Part shown: piece after piece, positions 8,070 to 17,195 of the stretch
Layout: each line of letters begins with the position of its first letter
Position numbering within the stretch: position 1 is the stretch's first letter
Assembly (NCBI GenBank): GCA_041749075.1
Contig: JBGTBY010000018.1
Coordinates: 77,919 to 141,918, forward strand
DNA from: CAMTWZ01 sp041749075
Lineage (GTDB): Bacteria > Bacteroidota > Rhodothermia > Balneolales > HLUCCA01
DNA: 64,000 bases
Reading direction: 5' to 3'
The notes under the pieces: model-generated
Databases searched by the model: none
What the model was told of the DNA's origin: nothing
What the model saw: only the letters and a program-made list of their open reading frames with translations
Program-made: the position numbers and the translations under genes

Positions 8070-8527
8070 TTGTTGTCGATCATCGCGTTATACGCCTCGA
8101 TTTCCTCGTTCAGAAGAAAATCCGTGTCGTTGAATTCAAATCTCTTAAGACCGAATCCTTCGAATTCCGCCATGGAATGGTCTGTGGACACCAATGTGAG
8201 ATTCCTTGAAATGGCTTGCCAGGCGAGCATCCGGTCGAACGGGTCTTTATGGACGGTTTTTGACAACGCGATCGATCCGAGAGCTTCTTGAGGGTCCAAA
8301 TCCAGGATAGTGAATCCATGCCCTTCAATAGCTTTAAGAAGTTCATCAACATAAATACCGAAATAGTCCAGCTTCCCCAATCCCGCTTTGATGGAAATCT
8401 CCCAAAGGCTCACCACGGAAACATGGACCCGCGTCTGAGAATCCCCCAACAGCATGAATATGGATCGAGGAAGTCGTGACGATTCATACAGCCACCAAAG
8501 AAGAATATGGGTATCAACCAAGACCAA
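8066..8527 (-). CDS. PIN-domain ribonuclease toxin (VapC-like)
   Basis: 153 residues with a PIN fold: VDTHILLWW (D5), SLWEISIK (E43), KDPFDR (D95/D98) and STDHS (D116) give the acidic metal-binding set of VapC-type RNases. The initiator is TTG at 8527, inside the 3' end of the antitoxin gene (14-base overlap), the classic antitoxin-first arrangement. There is a C-terminal extension of about 20 residues rich in acidic residues. It is predicted to cleave RNA when freed from the antitoxin; the substrate is unknown. The active-site residues look intact. Confidence 0.88.
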   Translation of the reverse strand: MVLVDTHILLWWLYESSRLPRSIFMLLGDSQTRVHVSVVSLWEISIKAGLGKLDYFGIYVDELLKAIEGHGFTILDLDPQEALGSIALSKTVHKDPFDRMLAWQAISRNLTLVSTDHSMAEFEGFGLKRFEFNDTDFLLNEEIEAYNAMIDNN

Positions 8528-8759
8528 TGAGTTCCTCAGCGGTCATTTTAAAATCGGGTCCGATGTTGACGGGACCCCGATGAGCCAATACGCCCGCCAC
8601 CCGCCATTTTTTCTGGGGTTTTGGGGGCGGTGTAAGCATGGCCACTGGTTTCTTCGCCCGGCCAAACACCACTTCGATGGATTGCCCTTGCTGGACTTCC
8701 TTCAGCACCTCTGAAAAGCGCGCTTTCAGCTCGCCGACGGTCATTTGTTTCGTCTTCAT
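8514..8759 (-). CDS. Phd/YefM-type antitoxin of the PIN toxin
   Basis: 81 residues. The N-terminal MTVGELKARFSEVLKEVQ is the Phd/YefM DNA-binding fold, followed by the usual strand (VVFGRAKKPVAML). The proline-rich linker and C-terminal NIGPDFKMTAEELIGLG would wrap the toxin. It overlaps the toxin gene by 14 bases. A palindromic operator and promoter lie directly upstream. Confidence 0.85.
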   Translation of the reverse strand: MKTKQMTVGELKARFSEVLKEVQQGQSIEVVFGRAKKPVAMLTPPPKPQKKWRVAGVLAHRGPVNIGPDFKMTAEELIGLG

Positions 8760-8762
8760 ACA

Positions 8763-8794
8763 ACAATGTATGCGCTTCTTGACAAGTTGTCAAG
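8763..8794 (-). promoter_or_regulatory. Promoter and palindromic operator of the Phd/PIN operon
   Basis: On the minus strand TTG (8793-8791), 20 bases, then TACATTGT (8770-8763) fits the Bacteroidota -33/-7 pattern. The perfect palindrome CTTGACA-AGT-TGTCAAG (8778-8794) overlaps the -33 element, so antitoxin binding there would block transcription. Confidence 0.65.
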
Positions 8795-8800
8795 TTGACC

Positions 8801-9910
8801 TCATTCGATCACGGCCATGATCCGCTTCCACATCTCTTCATCATAACCCGAGATGGCGAAGGTGCCGGAAAGTCCTTCATCGCCAAGGCGCACCACCACC
8901 AAATCGAGAGATGGAACAACATAAATTTTCTTGTCGTCTTTGCCCAATCCGGCGATCAGATCGGCTGGCGCGGATGGAATCAGTGGTCCTTGGGTTTCCT
9001 GACGAAGGATGGGTTGCAAGTACGTGGATTGCCCGTTGAGCCACCATAAATACCCATACGCCGGGTTCAATGTCTGCGAAGGACGTGTCATCGCATCGAA
9101 GTACGACTCTGAAATCGCAGCCAGACTCCCATCCCAACGACCTTTGTTTTCAATAAATAATCCCCATCGCGCCGCATCGCGCGTGGTGCTTACAAACACA
9201 TTCCCTTCGTTCAAAAACCAGACGGCTTTCGAGCTCATGCCCAACGGATTTCGTACATGAGTGGCCGTGTACTGGTTCCGGGTTTGTCCGGTGGCCGCTT
9301 CCAACACATCTATCAACCGCAAATAAGACGCGTTATGATACGCCCATCGTGTGCCTGGCGGCGCTTGATAGGTGAGACACGATGGGGTTTCACAATCCAG
9401 GCCGTTCAATCCATCATGAAATTCATTGAAACCGGCCGTCATGGTCAGTTGATGCCGAATCGTGACCGCCATTTCCTGCTCGGGCGTCATCGACGTCCAG
9501 CCCGCCCCCAAATACTGTCGCGACGGATCATCCAAATCCAACTCGCCCCGTTGCTCCGCCACGCCCACCAGATAGGCGGTCAGTGTTTTCCCAGCGGATG
9601 CCCAGATGTAGGCCGTATCGCGATTCCAGCCGTTCCAATACCTCTCATGCGCGATGCGACCCTTATGCAGAATGATGAACCCATAGGTGGATGTCGATTC
9701 CAAGTACGCATCGAGGGCCGGCAAAGCGGATGCGTTCCATTTGAGGGATGCGGGTGTGATGGTTTCCCAATCTCCGACGGCATCGGCAGGTGGAAAATAG
9801 GCGTCGAGCTCCAGTGGGGATGTCGATCGTTCGCAGGACATCAATAGGATGAGAAAACTAATTCCGAATAAACGGATCGCTGAATTTGGCATCAGAACGA
9901 AGGGTTTCAT
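8801..9910 (-). CDS. Serine beta-lactamase-like hydrolase, lipoprotein
   Basis: Class C beta-lactamase/AmpH-like fold: SAGK (S105, K108) is the SxxK nucleophile motif, YHN near 188 is the YxN motif, and a tryptophan-rich region precedes the C-terminal strands. The signal peptide ends in a lipobox (LLMSC, Cys26), so it is predicted to be a membrane-anchored lipoprotein acting on peptides or esters. Families with this architecture are often peptidases or esterases rather than true antibiotic resistance enzymes. The start is uncertain: ATG at 9910 or the internal ATG at 9892. Either lies inside the end of the peroxidase gene (53- or 35-base overlap), implying coupled translation. Confidence 0.85.
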   Translation of the reverse strand: MKPFVLMPNSAIRLFGISFLILLMSCERSTSPLELDAYFPPADAVGDWETITPASLKWNASALPALDAYLESTSTYGFIILHKGRIAHERYWNGWNRDTAYIWASAGKTLTAYLVGVAEQRGELDLDDPSRQYLGAGWTSMTPEQEMAVTIRHQLTMTAGFNEFHDGLNGLDCETPSCLTYQAPPGTRWAYHNASYLRLIDVLEAATGQTRNQYTATHVRNPLGMSSKAVWFLNEGNVFVSTTRDAARWGLFIENKGRWDGSLAAISESYFDAMTRPSQTLNPAYGYLWWLNGQSTYLQPILRQETQGPLIPSAPADLIAGLGKDDKKIYVVPSLDLVVVRLGDEGLSGTFAISGYDEEMWKRIMAVIE

Positions 9911-10994
9911 CTGTCAATGTATGCAGAAAGGCCACAACCGCATCGATTTGCGTGTCCGAAAGATTCAAGCGCAAGGGCTGCATCCCTCCCGGCACGCGAA
10001 GGCGATTGTCGAGGTTTGGACCTCCCATCACGCCGTTGTTATAATGCCGGACCACTTGCTCGAGTGTGGTGAATCGTCCGTCGTGCATGAAAGCGCCATC
10101 CAAAGCCACACTTTTCAGGGATGGGGATTTGAAGATGATGGACTGCTGCATATCGAGTCCGTTTGTCAGCGAATTCGCAACCAAGGCAAAGGTAGGAGGT
10201 TGGTGGCAACCTGCGCATCCGGCGCCACCGGCGTTCGGCGGATTCAAGAAGATGCTTTTTCCCAGATTCTGCTCTGCTGTGAAATTGGGAAACGACGCAT
10301 TGGGATTTCCACCTGCCAACTCGATTCCGGTATCGAACGCACTGTTCACCGAAACCATGCTACGAACGAACTGGGCCAACGCTCGCTGGATCCGTTGCTC
10401 TGTAATGGCCTCATCCCCAAACGCGAGTTCAAACAACACCGGATAGTAGGGCAATTCATCCATCCGGCTGATAAGGGCGTTCATTCCGCCATGGGCCGCA
10501 TCAAACCCCATTTCCACACTATTCTGAATGGGTTGAGTGGTCTGTTGTTCCAGATTCGCGGCGCGCTTGTCCCAAAACATGGTGCTGGCGGTATAAAAAC
10601 GCGTATTCGTGAGACGCATCGAATGCACGTCGGTCTCGCCACCTTCAAAGCCGATGCTTTTCACATTGGAATCTGAAAATCCTGCGGCTTGACCATGGCA
10701 GGATGCGCACGATACGGTCCCGTTCACACTCAATTGTTTATCATAGAACAAAACACGACCCAAGGTGGCTCCGATATCCGTCACTCGATTGTTGGCCGGT
10801 TCATTGTCCGTATTCAATACCCCGGCATTGTAATGCGCCGGATACGTGATGCCATAAGAAGGAAGCTGGTCCAAATCAATCGCAAGAACATCTTCTATGA
10901 CGGATGTATCTAGATCGGGGTCCGGCTGAGTGGTGGATGTGGAGCATGCCGCAACCGCGGCAAACACATATGGAAGAAGGTGATGAGGTTTCAT
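9858..10994 (-). CDS. Di-haem cytochrome c peroxidase (CCP/MauG family), lipoprotein
   Basis: Two c-type haem motifs, CASCH in the first third and CAGCH in the middle, plus conserved surroundings (FYDKQLS, MRLTNTRFY, FMHDGRF), define the bacterial di-haem peroxidase/MauG family. These reduce hydrogen peroxide or oxidise protein substrates in the periplasm. ATG at 10994 gives a short signal ending AVAAC, a lipobox; eight further upstream codons exist but would spoil the signal. It is the first gene of a two-gene unit with the serine hydrolase. Confidence 0.9.
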   Translation of the reverse strand: MKPHHLLPYVFAAVAACSTSTTQPDPDLDTSVIEDVLAIDLDQLPSYGITYPAHYNAGVLNTDNEPANNRVTDIGATLGRVLFYDKQLSVNGTVSCASCHGQAAGFSDSNVKSIGFEGGETDVHSMRLTNTRFYTASTMFWDKRAANLEQQTTQPIQNSVEMGFDAAHGGMNALISRMDELPYYPVLFELAFGDEAITEQRIQRALAQFVRSMVSVNSAFDTGIELAGGNPNASFPNFTAEQNLGKSIFLNPPNAGGAGCAGCHQPPTFALVANSLTNGLDMQQSIIFKSPSLKSVALDGAFMHDGRFTTLEQVVRHYNNGVMGGPNLDNRLRVPGGMQPLRLNLSDTQIDAVVAFLHTLTDETLRSDAKFSDPFIRN

Positions 10995-11047
10995 GTACTG
11001 ACTACACCCAAGTACCACTTTACCCCTAATCGACCTTATCTTTTCCC

Positions 11048-11701
11048 ATGCAATACGTCCGGATTCCCATTGCCGTCCTAGCTTGGATCGCGCTCATCAT
11101 ACAGTTGGGCTTTATGATCACCCATGCACCTGAAAGCGTTACCTATTCTGCAGTGATCGTCAACTATTTCAGCTACTTCACGATTGTGAGCAACCTGCTT
11201 GTGGCCTGCAGCCTCACGTTCGTGAACAATCGGTACTTTGCGACGAACACCACACATGGTGCGATCACCGTGTATATCACAATTGTGAGTCTGGTGTATT
11301 TCCTGTTCCTCCGAGACCTATTGGACCCACAAGGATGGCTACTCGTGGCTGATATCCTTATGCATTACATCATTCCTGTCACCTATGTGATGCATTGGGG
11401 ATTTGTGGTTGAAAAAGGTGATTTCAATTGGTTCGACTCGGTTCGCTGGCTCAAAATCCCCTTCCTCTATTTGCTGTTTGTGATCATCCGCGGCTTGCTT
11501 ACCGAAATCTATCCCTATCCGTTCCTCAACATCGGAGAGTTAGGATTTTTGTTTGTGATGAGGAATATCCTGATAGCGGGCGCGGCGTTTTGGTTCGTCG
11601 GAATGGTGGTTGTTGGGATAGACAAGGCGATTGGTCGTCCCGAAATGATGGGTTCCTTGAAAAACCAGCCACCCAGAAAGGAGATTCTCCGAAAGAGATA
11701 A
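11048..11701 (+). CDS. Pr6Pr-family integral membrane protein
   Basis: 217 residues with six predicted helices. Signatures are NYFSYFTIVSNLLVA in helix 2 and DILMHYIIPVTYVMHW in helix 4, where the D, H and W of the Pr6Pr/FAR-17a-AIG1-like family sit. Functions in this family are poorly known; eukaryotic relatives hydrolyse fatty-acid esters, but that activity is not shown here. It has its own downstream terminator. Confidence 0.75.
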   Translation: MQYVRIPIAVLAWIALIIQLGFMITHAPESVTYSAVIVNYFSYFTIVSNLLVACSLTFVNNRYFATNTTHGAITVYITIVSLVYFLFLRDLLDPQGWLLVADILMHYIIPVTYVMHWGFVVEKGDFNWFDSVRWLKIPFLYLLFVIIRGLLTEIYPYPFLNIGELGFLFVMRNILIAGAAFWFVGMVVVGIDKAIGRPEMMGSLKNQPPRKEILRKR

Positions 11702-11735
11702 GTTTTTTCGGAATCACATCACTACTGATTGTGCC

Positions 11736-11783
11736 AAAAGCATGGTTTTCGGGACCTATCGTTCCGGAATCCGTGCTTTTTTT
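11736..11783 (+). terminator. Rho-independent terminator
   Basis: AAAGCATGG (11737-11745) pairs with CCGTGCTTT (one G-U), with an inner CGGGA/TTCCG stem, followed by a T run to 11783. Confidence 0.8.
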
Positions 11784-11914
11784 GTAAGAATTTCCCAAAT
11801 CCGGCCTTTATAGGGTATGACCTTGTGGTTCGGACGCCAAACCCGATCACAGCGCATGACTACAGTCCATCCTGGGCCGGGGGCGGATAGCCTTCGGCCT
11901 TGATTTTTACACCT

Positions 11915-14212
11915 ATGGCCGTCCTTCTGCTTCTGCTATTCATTCTGCCTCCACCCATTGCCATCACCGAATTCAATTTCGATCCGGTGGAGGGCCGCCC
12001 GGGGTATGTCGAGCTGCAGAACACCACGGGACAAGCCATCAATTTGAAGAACTGGCGGTTGCAACGTCGGCAAACCAGTAGTGAAACGAATCGATTCATC
12101 AGCACGATCGATCTAATTCTGGATCCCGGAGCCTTCTTGGTTTTGGTTGCGGATGTTCAGGCGATGAGGGATGCGCATGGCGATGGCCTCTATCACGTGA
12201 TGACGCGATATCCGACCTTCAATCGTACAACAGCGGATGAACTACGATTGTTTGATGCGTCTGGCACGCGGATCGATTCCCTTCAATACCATCCGTCCGT
12301 TTGGATACGAGGCACATCCCACGAAAGGCGATCGGTGATGGTGGATGCGACCTATTCCGAAAATTGGGAACCGGGATTGTCACCAGGCAGAACCAATCAC
12401 GCAAGGCCACCCACAACTCCATTGCGAATCGAAGCAATCGGCATCAAAGAACCCGACCAGGTTGCGATCCGCTTCTCACGACGAATGGATGACTCATCCA
12501 TCGGTTGCGAGCCATGTTTTCAATCGGCGGAAGCAGGTCTGATGGTGGAGTTCAGAGAGCCGAATCTGGTGGTCATCACCGCATCTGCATCCGAATTCAA
12601 CCTAGAGGTTATACGGTTATCCGACCTCTTCGGCAACGCCCTACCCGATACCCTCATTCCCATCCACGCTGCGTATGTGCGCCCCGAACGACACCACATC
12701 CTTCTCAATGAACTCTTCCTGTGGGGCTCACAGCCGTTCATCGAAATCTTCAATCCCACGCATCACACCTTCGACATGTCGGGACTCTCTCTGAACGGTC
12801 GGGCGCTGCCCAAACCCGAGGTTCTGACCGGCTTCCATATCCCTGCCCCGCTTCGGCCGCAATCCTACGCGGAGTTCACCTCCTGGGCCACACTAACGAA
12901 AACCTCCAGCGGAATCGGAATCCGGCATCCAAACGGCACCCTGATCGATACCCTTCGATACGGTAGCCATTGGGTGTTCGGGTCCGAATCCGTTTCATTG
13001 GAACGACGGAGTCCGGACGGACTCACCAACGACCCCACCAATTGGAGGCCTCATCCGTCCTCGCACAGCCGGCTGGCGCAGAACCATCATCATCAAGCGG
13101 TATCAGAGTTTCCACATCCAGACATCGTGGATCTTTTTGAGAACCGAATCCGCATCCGGTTTCCGACATTCCGAGTGCCGGAACCATCTGTTCGTGTGTA
13201 TGTGGATGATGTGCTCATTCCCGTTTTGCCAGTGAATTGGATGCAAGCCGATACCTGGTATCTGGACATCCCAAACGGCAATGCGTTGACCATCGAAACC
13301 AGCGCGCAGGTGATCGGTCCGGTTCCGATAAGTCGCCCATCGACATTCGGTGCGTTGCTCATCAATGAAATCTTATATCAACCACATAGCCATCGGTACA
13401 GCGGCAAACCGGATCAGCCACAGTTCGTCGAACTGTTCAATTCGATGCCCTTTGCGGTATCGATTGAAGGCATTCACATCACGGATGAGCCGGATAAAAA
13501 TGGATCGGTGAGTCGCATGATGCCGGCGAGAAGTGCGCGCCGATGGATTCCATCCGGTGGCTATCTGGCGATGTATGCGGATACAGCGATGGCATGGTCG
13601 GACACCCGCATGGCTCGGGCCTTTCCTGAAACCATTGAATCCGGCACGATGCGATTTCAACGAAGCACATTGTCGCTCACCCAAAGTGGAAAAGTGATCC
13701 GTGTCGTGGATGTTGACGGATTGGTGATCGATTCGGTGCGGTATTCCCCGACTTGGCATCATCCTGAGCGAGTTGAGCCTGCTGGATATAGCATGGAAAA
13801 AATCGATCCTACTCTGGAATCACACATCAAAGCGAATTGGACCACATCCGCATCCGATTTTGGAGCGACTCCTGCGGCACCGAATTCTGTACTTCGGATT
13901 CCGGATCAGACTATGAATTCAGCGAAGATTATTGCAGACCCGAACCCATTCAGTGGCTTGCAATCCATTCATGTGTCGGCAGATGAACCCGATTATCTGG
14001 TCCGCTTGCGCATATATGACCGATATGGACGCCTGATCCGCATCTTGAGCGAGAACGATCCATTGGGTAATGGACGATATTGGTGGTGGAACGGACTTCG
14101 CGATGATGGACAAAAAACTCCGATCGGCATCTATGTTCTGGTTGCGGATCTGGTCGGAAGTTCGCGGGCAAAAAATCAGCAATGGAGACATATTCTGGTA
14201 CTTGCCCGTTAG
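11915..14212 (+). CDS. Secreted multi-domain lamin-tail (LTD) protein with FlgD-like C-terminus
   Basis: ATG at 11915 (the TTG five codons upstream is less likely) starts a signal peptide of about 18 residues. Three lamin-tail-like Ig domains follow at about 16-125 (ITEFNFDP, YVELQN), 255-370 (LLNELFLWG, FIEIFNP) and 470-600 (LINEILYQP, FVELFN). The C-terminal 90 residues (VRLRIYDRYGRLIR, WWWNGLRDDGQ, PIGIYVLVADL) are the FlgD-Ig-like module found at the end of many Bacteroidota secreted proteins. It is probably cell-surface or extracellular. The substrate is unknown. Confidence 0.8.
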   Translation: MAVLLLLLFILPPPIAITEFNFDPVEGRPGYVELQNTTGQAINLKNWRLQRRQTSSETNRFISTIDLILDPGAFLVLVADVQAMRDAHGDGLYHVMTRYPTFNRTTADELRLFDASGTRIDSLQYHPSVWIRGTSHERRSVMVDATYSENWEPGLSPGRTNHARPPTTPLRIEAIGIKEPDQVAIRFSRRMDDSSIGCEPCFQSAEAGLMVEFREPNLVVITASASEFNLEVIRLSDLFGNALPDTLIPIHAAYVRPERHHILLNELFLWGSQPFIEIFNPTHHTFDMSGLSLNGRALPKPEVLTGFHIPAPLRPQSYAEFTSWATLTKTSSGIGIRHPNGTLIDTLRYGSHWVFGSESVSLERRSPDGLTNDPTNWRPHPSSHSRLAQNHHHQAVSEFPHPDIVDLFENRIRIRFPTFRVPEPSVRVYVDDVLIPVLPVNWMQADTWYLDIPNGNALTIETSAQVIGPVPISRPSTFGALLINEILYQPHSHRYSGKPDQPQFVELFNSMPFAVSIEGIHITDEPDKNGSVSRMMPARSARRWIPSGGYLAMYADTAMAWSDTRMARAFPETIESGTMRFQRSTLSLTQSGKVIRVVDVDGLVIDSVRYSPTWHHPERVEPAGYSMEKIDPTLESHIKANWTTSASDFGATPAAPNSVLRIPDQTMNSAKIIADPNPFSGLQSIHVSADEPDYLVRLRIYDRYGRLIRILSENDPLGNGRYWWWNGLRDDGQKTPIGIYVLVADLVGSSRAKNQQWRHILVLAR

Positions 14213-14239
14213 GCCTCGGAATGGTTATCCTTCCTGAAC

Positions 14240-15052
14240 ATGAATCTCACAGAACAATCGCCGATCGGCGTCTTCGATTCGGGAATCGGCGGACTGACCG
14301 TGGTCAAATCCATCATGCAACGCATGCCGGAAGAACGCATCATCTATTTCGGAGATACCGCCCGCGTGCCATACGGCATCAAGTCTCCAGAAACCGTGAA
14401 AGAATATGCACTTCAGATCACGGATTTTCTGATGAAACGACATGTTAAAATGATTGTCATCGCTTGCAATACGGTTTCAGCAGCAGCGGAAAAAGAAGTT
14501 CGAGCTCGCGCCTTGCCCATTCCAGTGATTGGTGTGGTGGAAGCGGGAGCGAAAGTCGCCGTAGCCGCATCTACTCGAAATAAGTTGGTCGGTGTGATCG
14601 GAACCTTGGCCACGGTCGGTTCCGGAACCTATGAGCAATCCATCAAGCAGATTGATTCGTCGATGCGGGTGTTCTCCAAAGCATGTCCGATGCTAGTCCC
14701 ACTCGCTGAAGAAGGATGGATCGACAATGATGTGGCGAAATTGACCTTGGAACACTATCTGAGCGACTTTAAAGACAAGAATCTGGATTCCATCATCCTC
14801 GGATGCACGCATTATCCCTTGTTCAAGGATTCCATCCGAAACATCTTACCGAAAACCGTGGAAATCATTGATTCAGCGGATGCGGTGGCGGAATTGGTCG
14901 ACACCACATTGCGCTCATCCGAATTGCGCAATCAGACCGGAAAGGGTGCCTTGGATTGTTATGTGAGCGACAAACCACAACGCTTCCAACTTCTCGCAGA
15001 GCGCTTTTTGGGTCGCGCAGTGAATCAGTTGGAAGTTGTGAATGTGACTTAA
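14240..15052 (+). CDS. murI: Glutamate racemase
   Basis: Interconverts L- and D-glutamate, supplying D-Glu for peptidoglycan. GVFDSGIGGLTV at the N-terminus, the first catalytic cysteine in ACNTVSAA (about residue 73) and the second in LGCTHYPLF (about residue 184) are all present. Length 270 matches the family. The ATG starts 27 bases after the lamin-tail gene. It ends tail-to-tail with the PhoH-like gene (shared TTAA). Confidence 0.97.
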   Translation: MNLTEQSPIGVFDSGIGGLTVVKSIMQRMPEERIIYFGDTARVPYGIKSPETVKEYALQITDFLMKRHVKMIVIACNTVSAAAEKEVRARALPIPVIGVVEAGAKVAVAASTRNKLVGVIGTLATVGSGTYEQSIKQIDSSMRVFSKACPMLVPLAEEGWIDNDVAKLTLEHYLSDFKDKNLDSIILGCTHYPLFKDSIRNILPKTVEIIDSADAVAELVDTTLRSSELRNQTGKGALDCYVSDKPQRFQLLAERFLGRAVNQLEVVNVT

Positions 15053-16392
15053 AGCAAGTGACTGGCCAAGCTGGCCAACTCCGAACGCTCTCCTTTTTCC
15101 AAGGTCACATGCGCATACATTGGATTGTCTTTGATGCGATCGATCAAATAGGACAAGCCATTGGATTGAGCATCCAAAAACGGCGTGTCGATCTGGAAAA
15201 TATCCCCAGTGAAGATGATTTTCGTGTTTTCACCAGCTCGTGTGATGATGGTCTTCACTTCATGAGGCGTCAGGTTCTGGGCCTCATCCACAATGAAAAT
15301 GATGTTGGATAAACTGCGCCCACGGATGTATGCGAGCGGAACAATGTGCAATTTTTCCTGCTCCACCAACTCTTCGATTTTCTTGTATTCCTTGTCCTTC
15401 TCACCATACTGGTTTTTGATGAAGCTCAGATTATCCCACAGCGGCTGCATGTAAGGATTGATTTTCGATTTGATGTCGCCCGGCAGATACCCGATATCTT
15501 TGTTGCTTAGTGGCACAATCGGACGCGCCAGGAAAATCTGCCTGAAATCGCGGCGTTGCTCCAAAGCCCCGGCAAGGGCTAACAACGTTTTTCCGGTTCC
15601 GGCCGAACCGGAAATGGTGACCAGCAACACATCCGGATTCATGATCGCATGCAAGGCAAAGGTCTGTTCGGCGTTTCTCGCACGGATGCTCGCCGCCACT
15701 TCTTTCGCCACACGCTCAATTTTCCCGGTTTGAGCATTGTAATAAGCCAGCGCGGTCACTTTGTCGTTCTGCAACGAAATGTACTGGTTGGCGATGGGTT
15801 TCGTTTTCATGACCTCCTCCACTTCCACGAATCCATTCACATACAAGCGGTTGATCACCTCCGGATTCTTCACCTTCACATCCATCTTACCAGTGAACAT
15901 GTGTTCCACATCCTTCACCTTACCGGTCTCATAATCTTCTGCCGGCAGATTCAGTGCCCGCGCTTTCAGGCGCAAGTTCACATCTTTGGTCACTAGCACC
16001 ACGCTTTTTTCTTTCTCGGTTTCCGCCAATCGCATCGCTGTATTCAAGATGCGGTGATCATTCTTATGAACTCCGAAAGCGGCGCTACTATCCACTTTCG
16101 AGCCCTCATCCACTAGGACGCGTAATTTTCCGTGCGTCGGTCCATCCAATGCGATCCAATTCTGCATCAGATTCTTATGCGATAATTTGTCCAGATTCCG
16201 GATGAACTCCCTCGCATGGAAGTTCAACATGGTATTGCCCTTTTTAAAAGTGTCGACTTCCTCGAGTACCGTTATGGGTAGGGCGACGTCGTGTTCCTGG
16301 AAGTTGTAGATGGCATTGAAGTCATAGAGAATCACCGAGGTGTCCAGCACGAAGATTTTCTTAGCGCTGCGGGCGGTTGCTTTTTTGGGCAT
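15049..16392 (-). CDS. PIN-PhoH fusion ATPase/ribonuclease (YlaK-type)
   Basis: The N-terminal PIN nuclease domain (FVLDTSVILYD; EEVDTFK) occupies about residues 12-150. The PhoH ATPase domain follows with Walker A SGSAGTGKTLLAL near 258 and Walker B FIVDEAQN near 370, plus the family's KTIITRAGENTKIIFTGD. PhoH2-like proteins of this layout are helicase-RNases. ATG at 16392 is preferred over TTG at 16407. Spacing of 11 bases from the upstream RNA methyltransferase gene suggests an RNA-metabolism pair. Confidence 0.92.
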   Translation of the reverse strand: MPKKATARSAKKIFVLDTSVILYDFNAIYNFQEHDVALPITVLEEVDTFKKGNTMLNFHAREFIRNLDKLSHKNLMQNWIALDGPTHGKLRVLVDEGSKVDSSAAFGVHKNDHRILNTAMRLAETEKEKSVVLVTKDVNLRLKARALNLPAEDYETGKVKDVEHMFTGKMDVKVKNPEVINRLYVNGFVEVEEVMKTKPIANQYISLQNDKVTALAYYNAQTGKIERVAKEVAASIRARNAEQTFALHAIMNPDVLLVTISGSAGTGKTLLALAGALEQRRDFRQIFLARPIVPLSNKDIGYLPGDIKSKINPYMQPLWDNLSFIKNQYGEKDKEYKKIEELVEQEKLHIVPLAYIRGRSLSNIIFIVDEAQNLTPHEVKTIITRAGENTKIIFTGDIFQIDTPFLDAQSNGLSYLIDRIKDNPMYAHVTLEKGERSELASLASHLL

Positions 16393-16403
16393 CTGGTATG
16401 GAA

Positions 16404-17159
16404 TCAAAGAGCGTTATGGGCATGAAAATGATACAAAGTGATGGAACCTGCAATAGCGGCGTTCAAACTTTCGACATGATTTGGATTTCCGGGTATTCCG
16501 ACACGTTGGAAAGGCAAGGCCAAGACCTCATCCGACACGCCATTTCCTTCGTTTCCGATCACAATGACCGCGTTTTTTGACGGACGAACATCGTTCAGGG
16601 ATATGGAACCTGCACCGCCATCCAAAATCAACACCTCGCGTCCGGCCGCCGCTGCTTCTCGAATCAATGAGGTCAAAGTTCCCAAGGCATAAGGGATCAT
16701 CCCTGTGGCGCCCGCCGTGCTGCGAACCACTTTGGGTTGGAACAAATCCGTGGTTCCGGTGCCCACCAAAAATCCGGTTGCTCCGAACCACGCCGCCGTG
16801 CGATACAGGGTTCCGAGATTACCTGGGTCTTGGATCGCATCGAGAGCGATTAGAACACCTGGTTTCGCGCATAAATCTTGAACTGAAACGGCATCGGGAA
16901 TCCGACAGACCGCGATGACACCTTGCGACGTTTCTGTTTCGCTGATTTCGGAAAAGGCGTCTTTGGTCAGGGATATGACCGGAATGGTGCCACTATCGAC
17001 CGCCCGACCATCCGTCAGGATCGTATCGACATCAATCCTTCCGTTCCGGATGATCTGTTCCACGGTGCGCTGACCTTCGGCGATGAACCGACCCGCTTCG
17101 ATGCGGTAAGATTTTCGAGCGAGATTGCGGATATCGGCGCGTTTTTGTCGGCTCAGCAT
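16404..17159 (-). CDS. SpoU/TrmH-family RNA 2'-O-methyltransferase
   Basis: 251 residues from the ATG at 17159; the 44 codons upstream overlap the divergent gene's leader and lack family similarity. The N-terminal substrate-binding domain (RIEAGRFIAEGQRTVEQ) is followed by the SPOUT fold: motif 1 LDAIQDPGNLGTLYRTA, motif 2 VIGNEGNGVSD, and motif 3 HVESLNAAIAGSI forming the AdoMet knot. It methylates 23S rRNA or tRNA ribose; the exact site cannot be told from sequence. Probably co-transcribed with the PIN-PhoH gene. Confidence 0.92.
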   Translation of the reverse strand: MLSRQKRADIRNLARKSYRIEAGRFIAEGQRTVEQIIRNGRIDVDTILTDGRAVDSGTIPVISLTKDAFSEISETETSQGVIAVCRIPDAVSVQDLCAKPGVLIALDAIQDPGNLGTLYRTAAWFGATGFLVGTGTTDLFQPKVVRSTAGATGMIPYALGTLTSLIREAAAAGREVLILDGGAGSISLNDVRPSKNAVIVIGNEGNGVSDEVLALPFQRVGIPGNPNHVESLNAAIAGSITLYHFHAHNAL

Positions 17160-17195
17160 ACCGGAATGTAGCCATTTTTGTACTTTGCGCGTGCC

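Noticed and set aside
9849..10676. 275-codon open frame on the plus strand opposite the cytochrome c peroxidase
   Set aside because: The minus-strand frame has two haem motifs and a lipobox, so the plus frame is a shadow.
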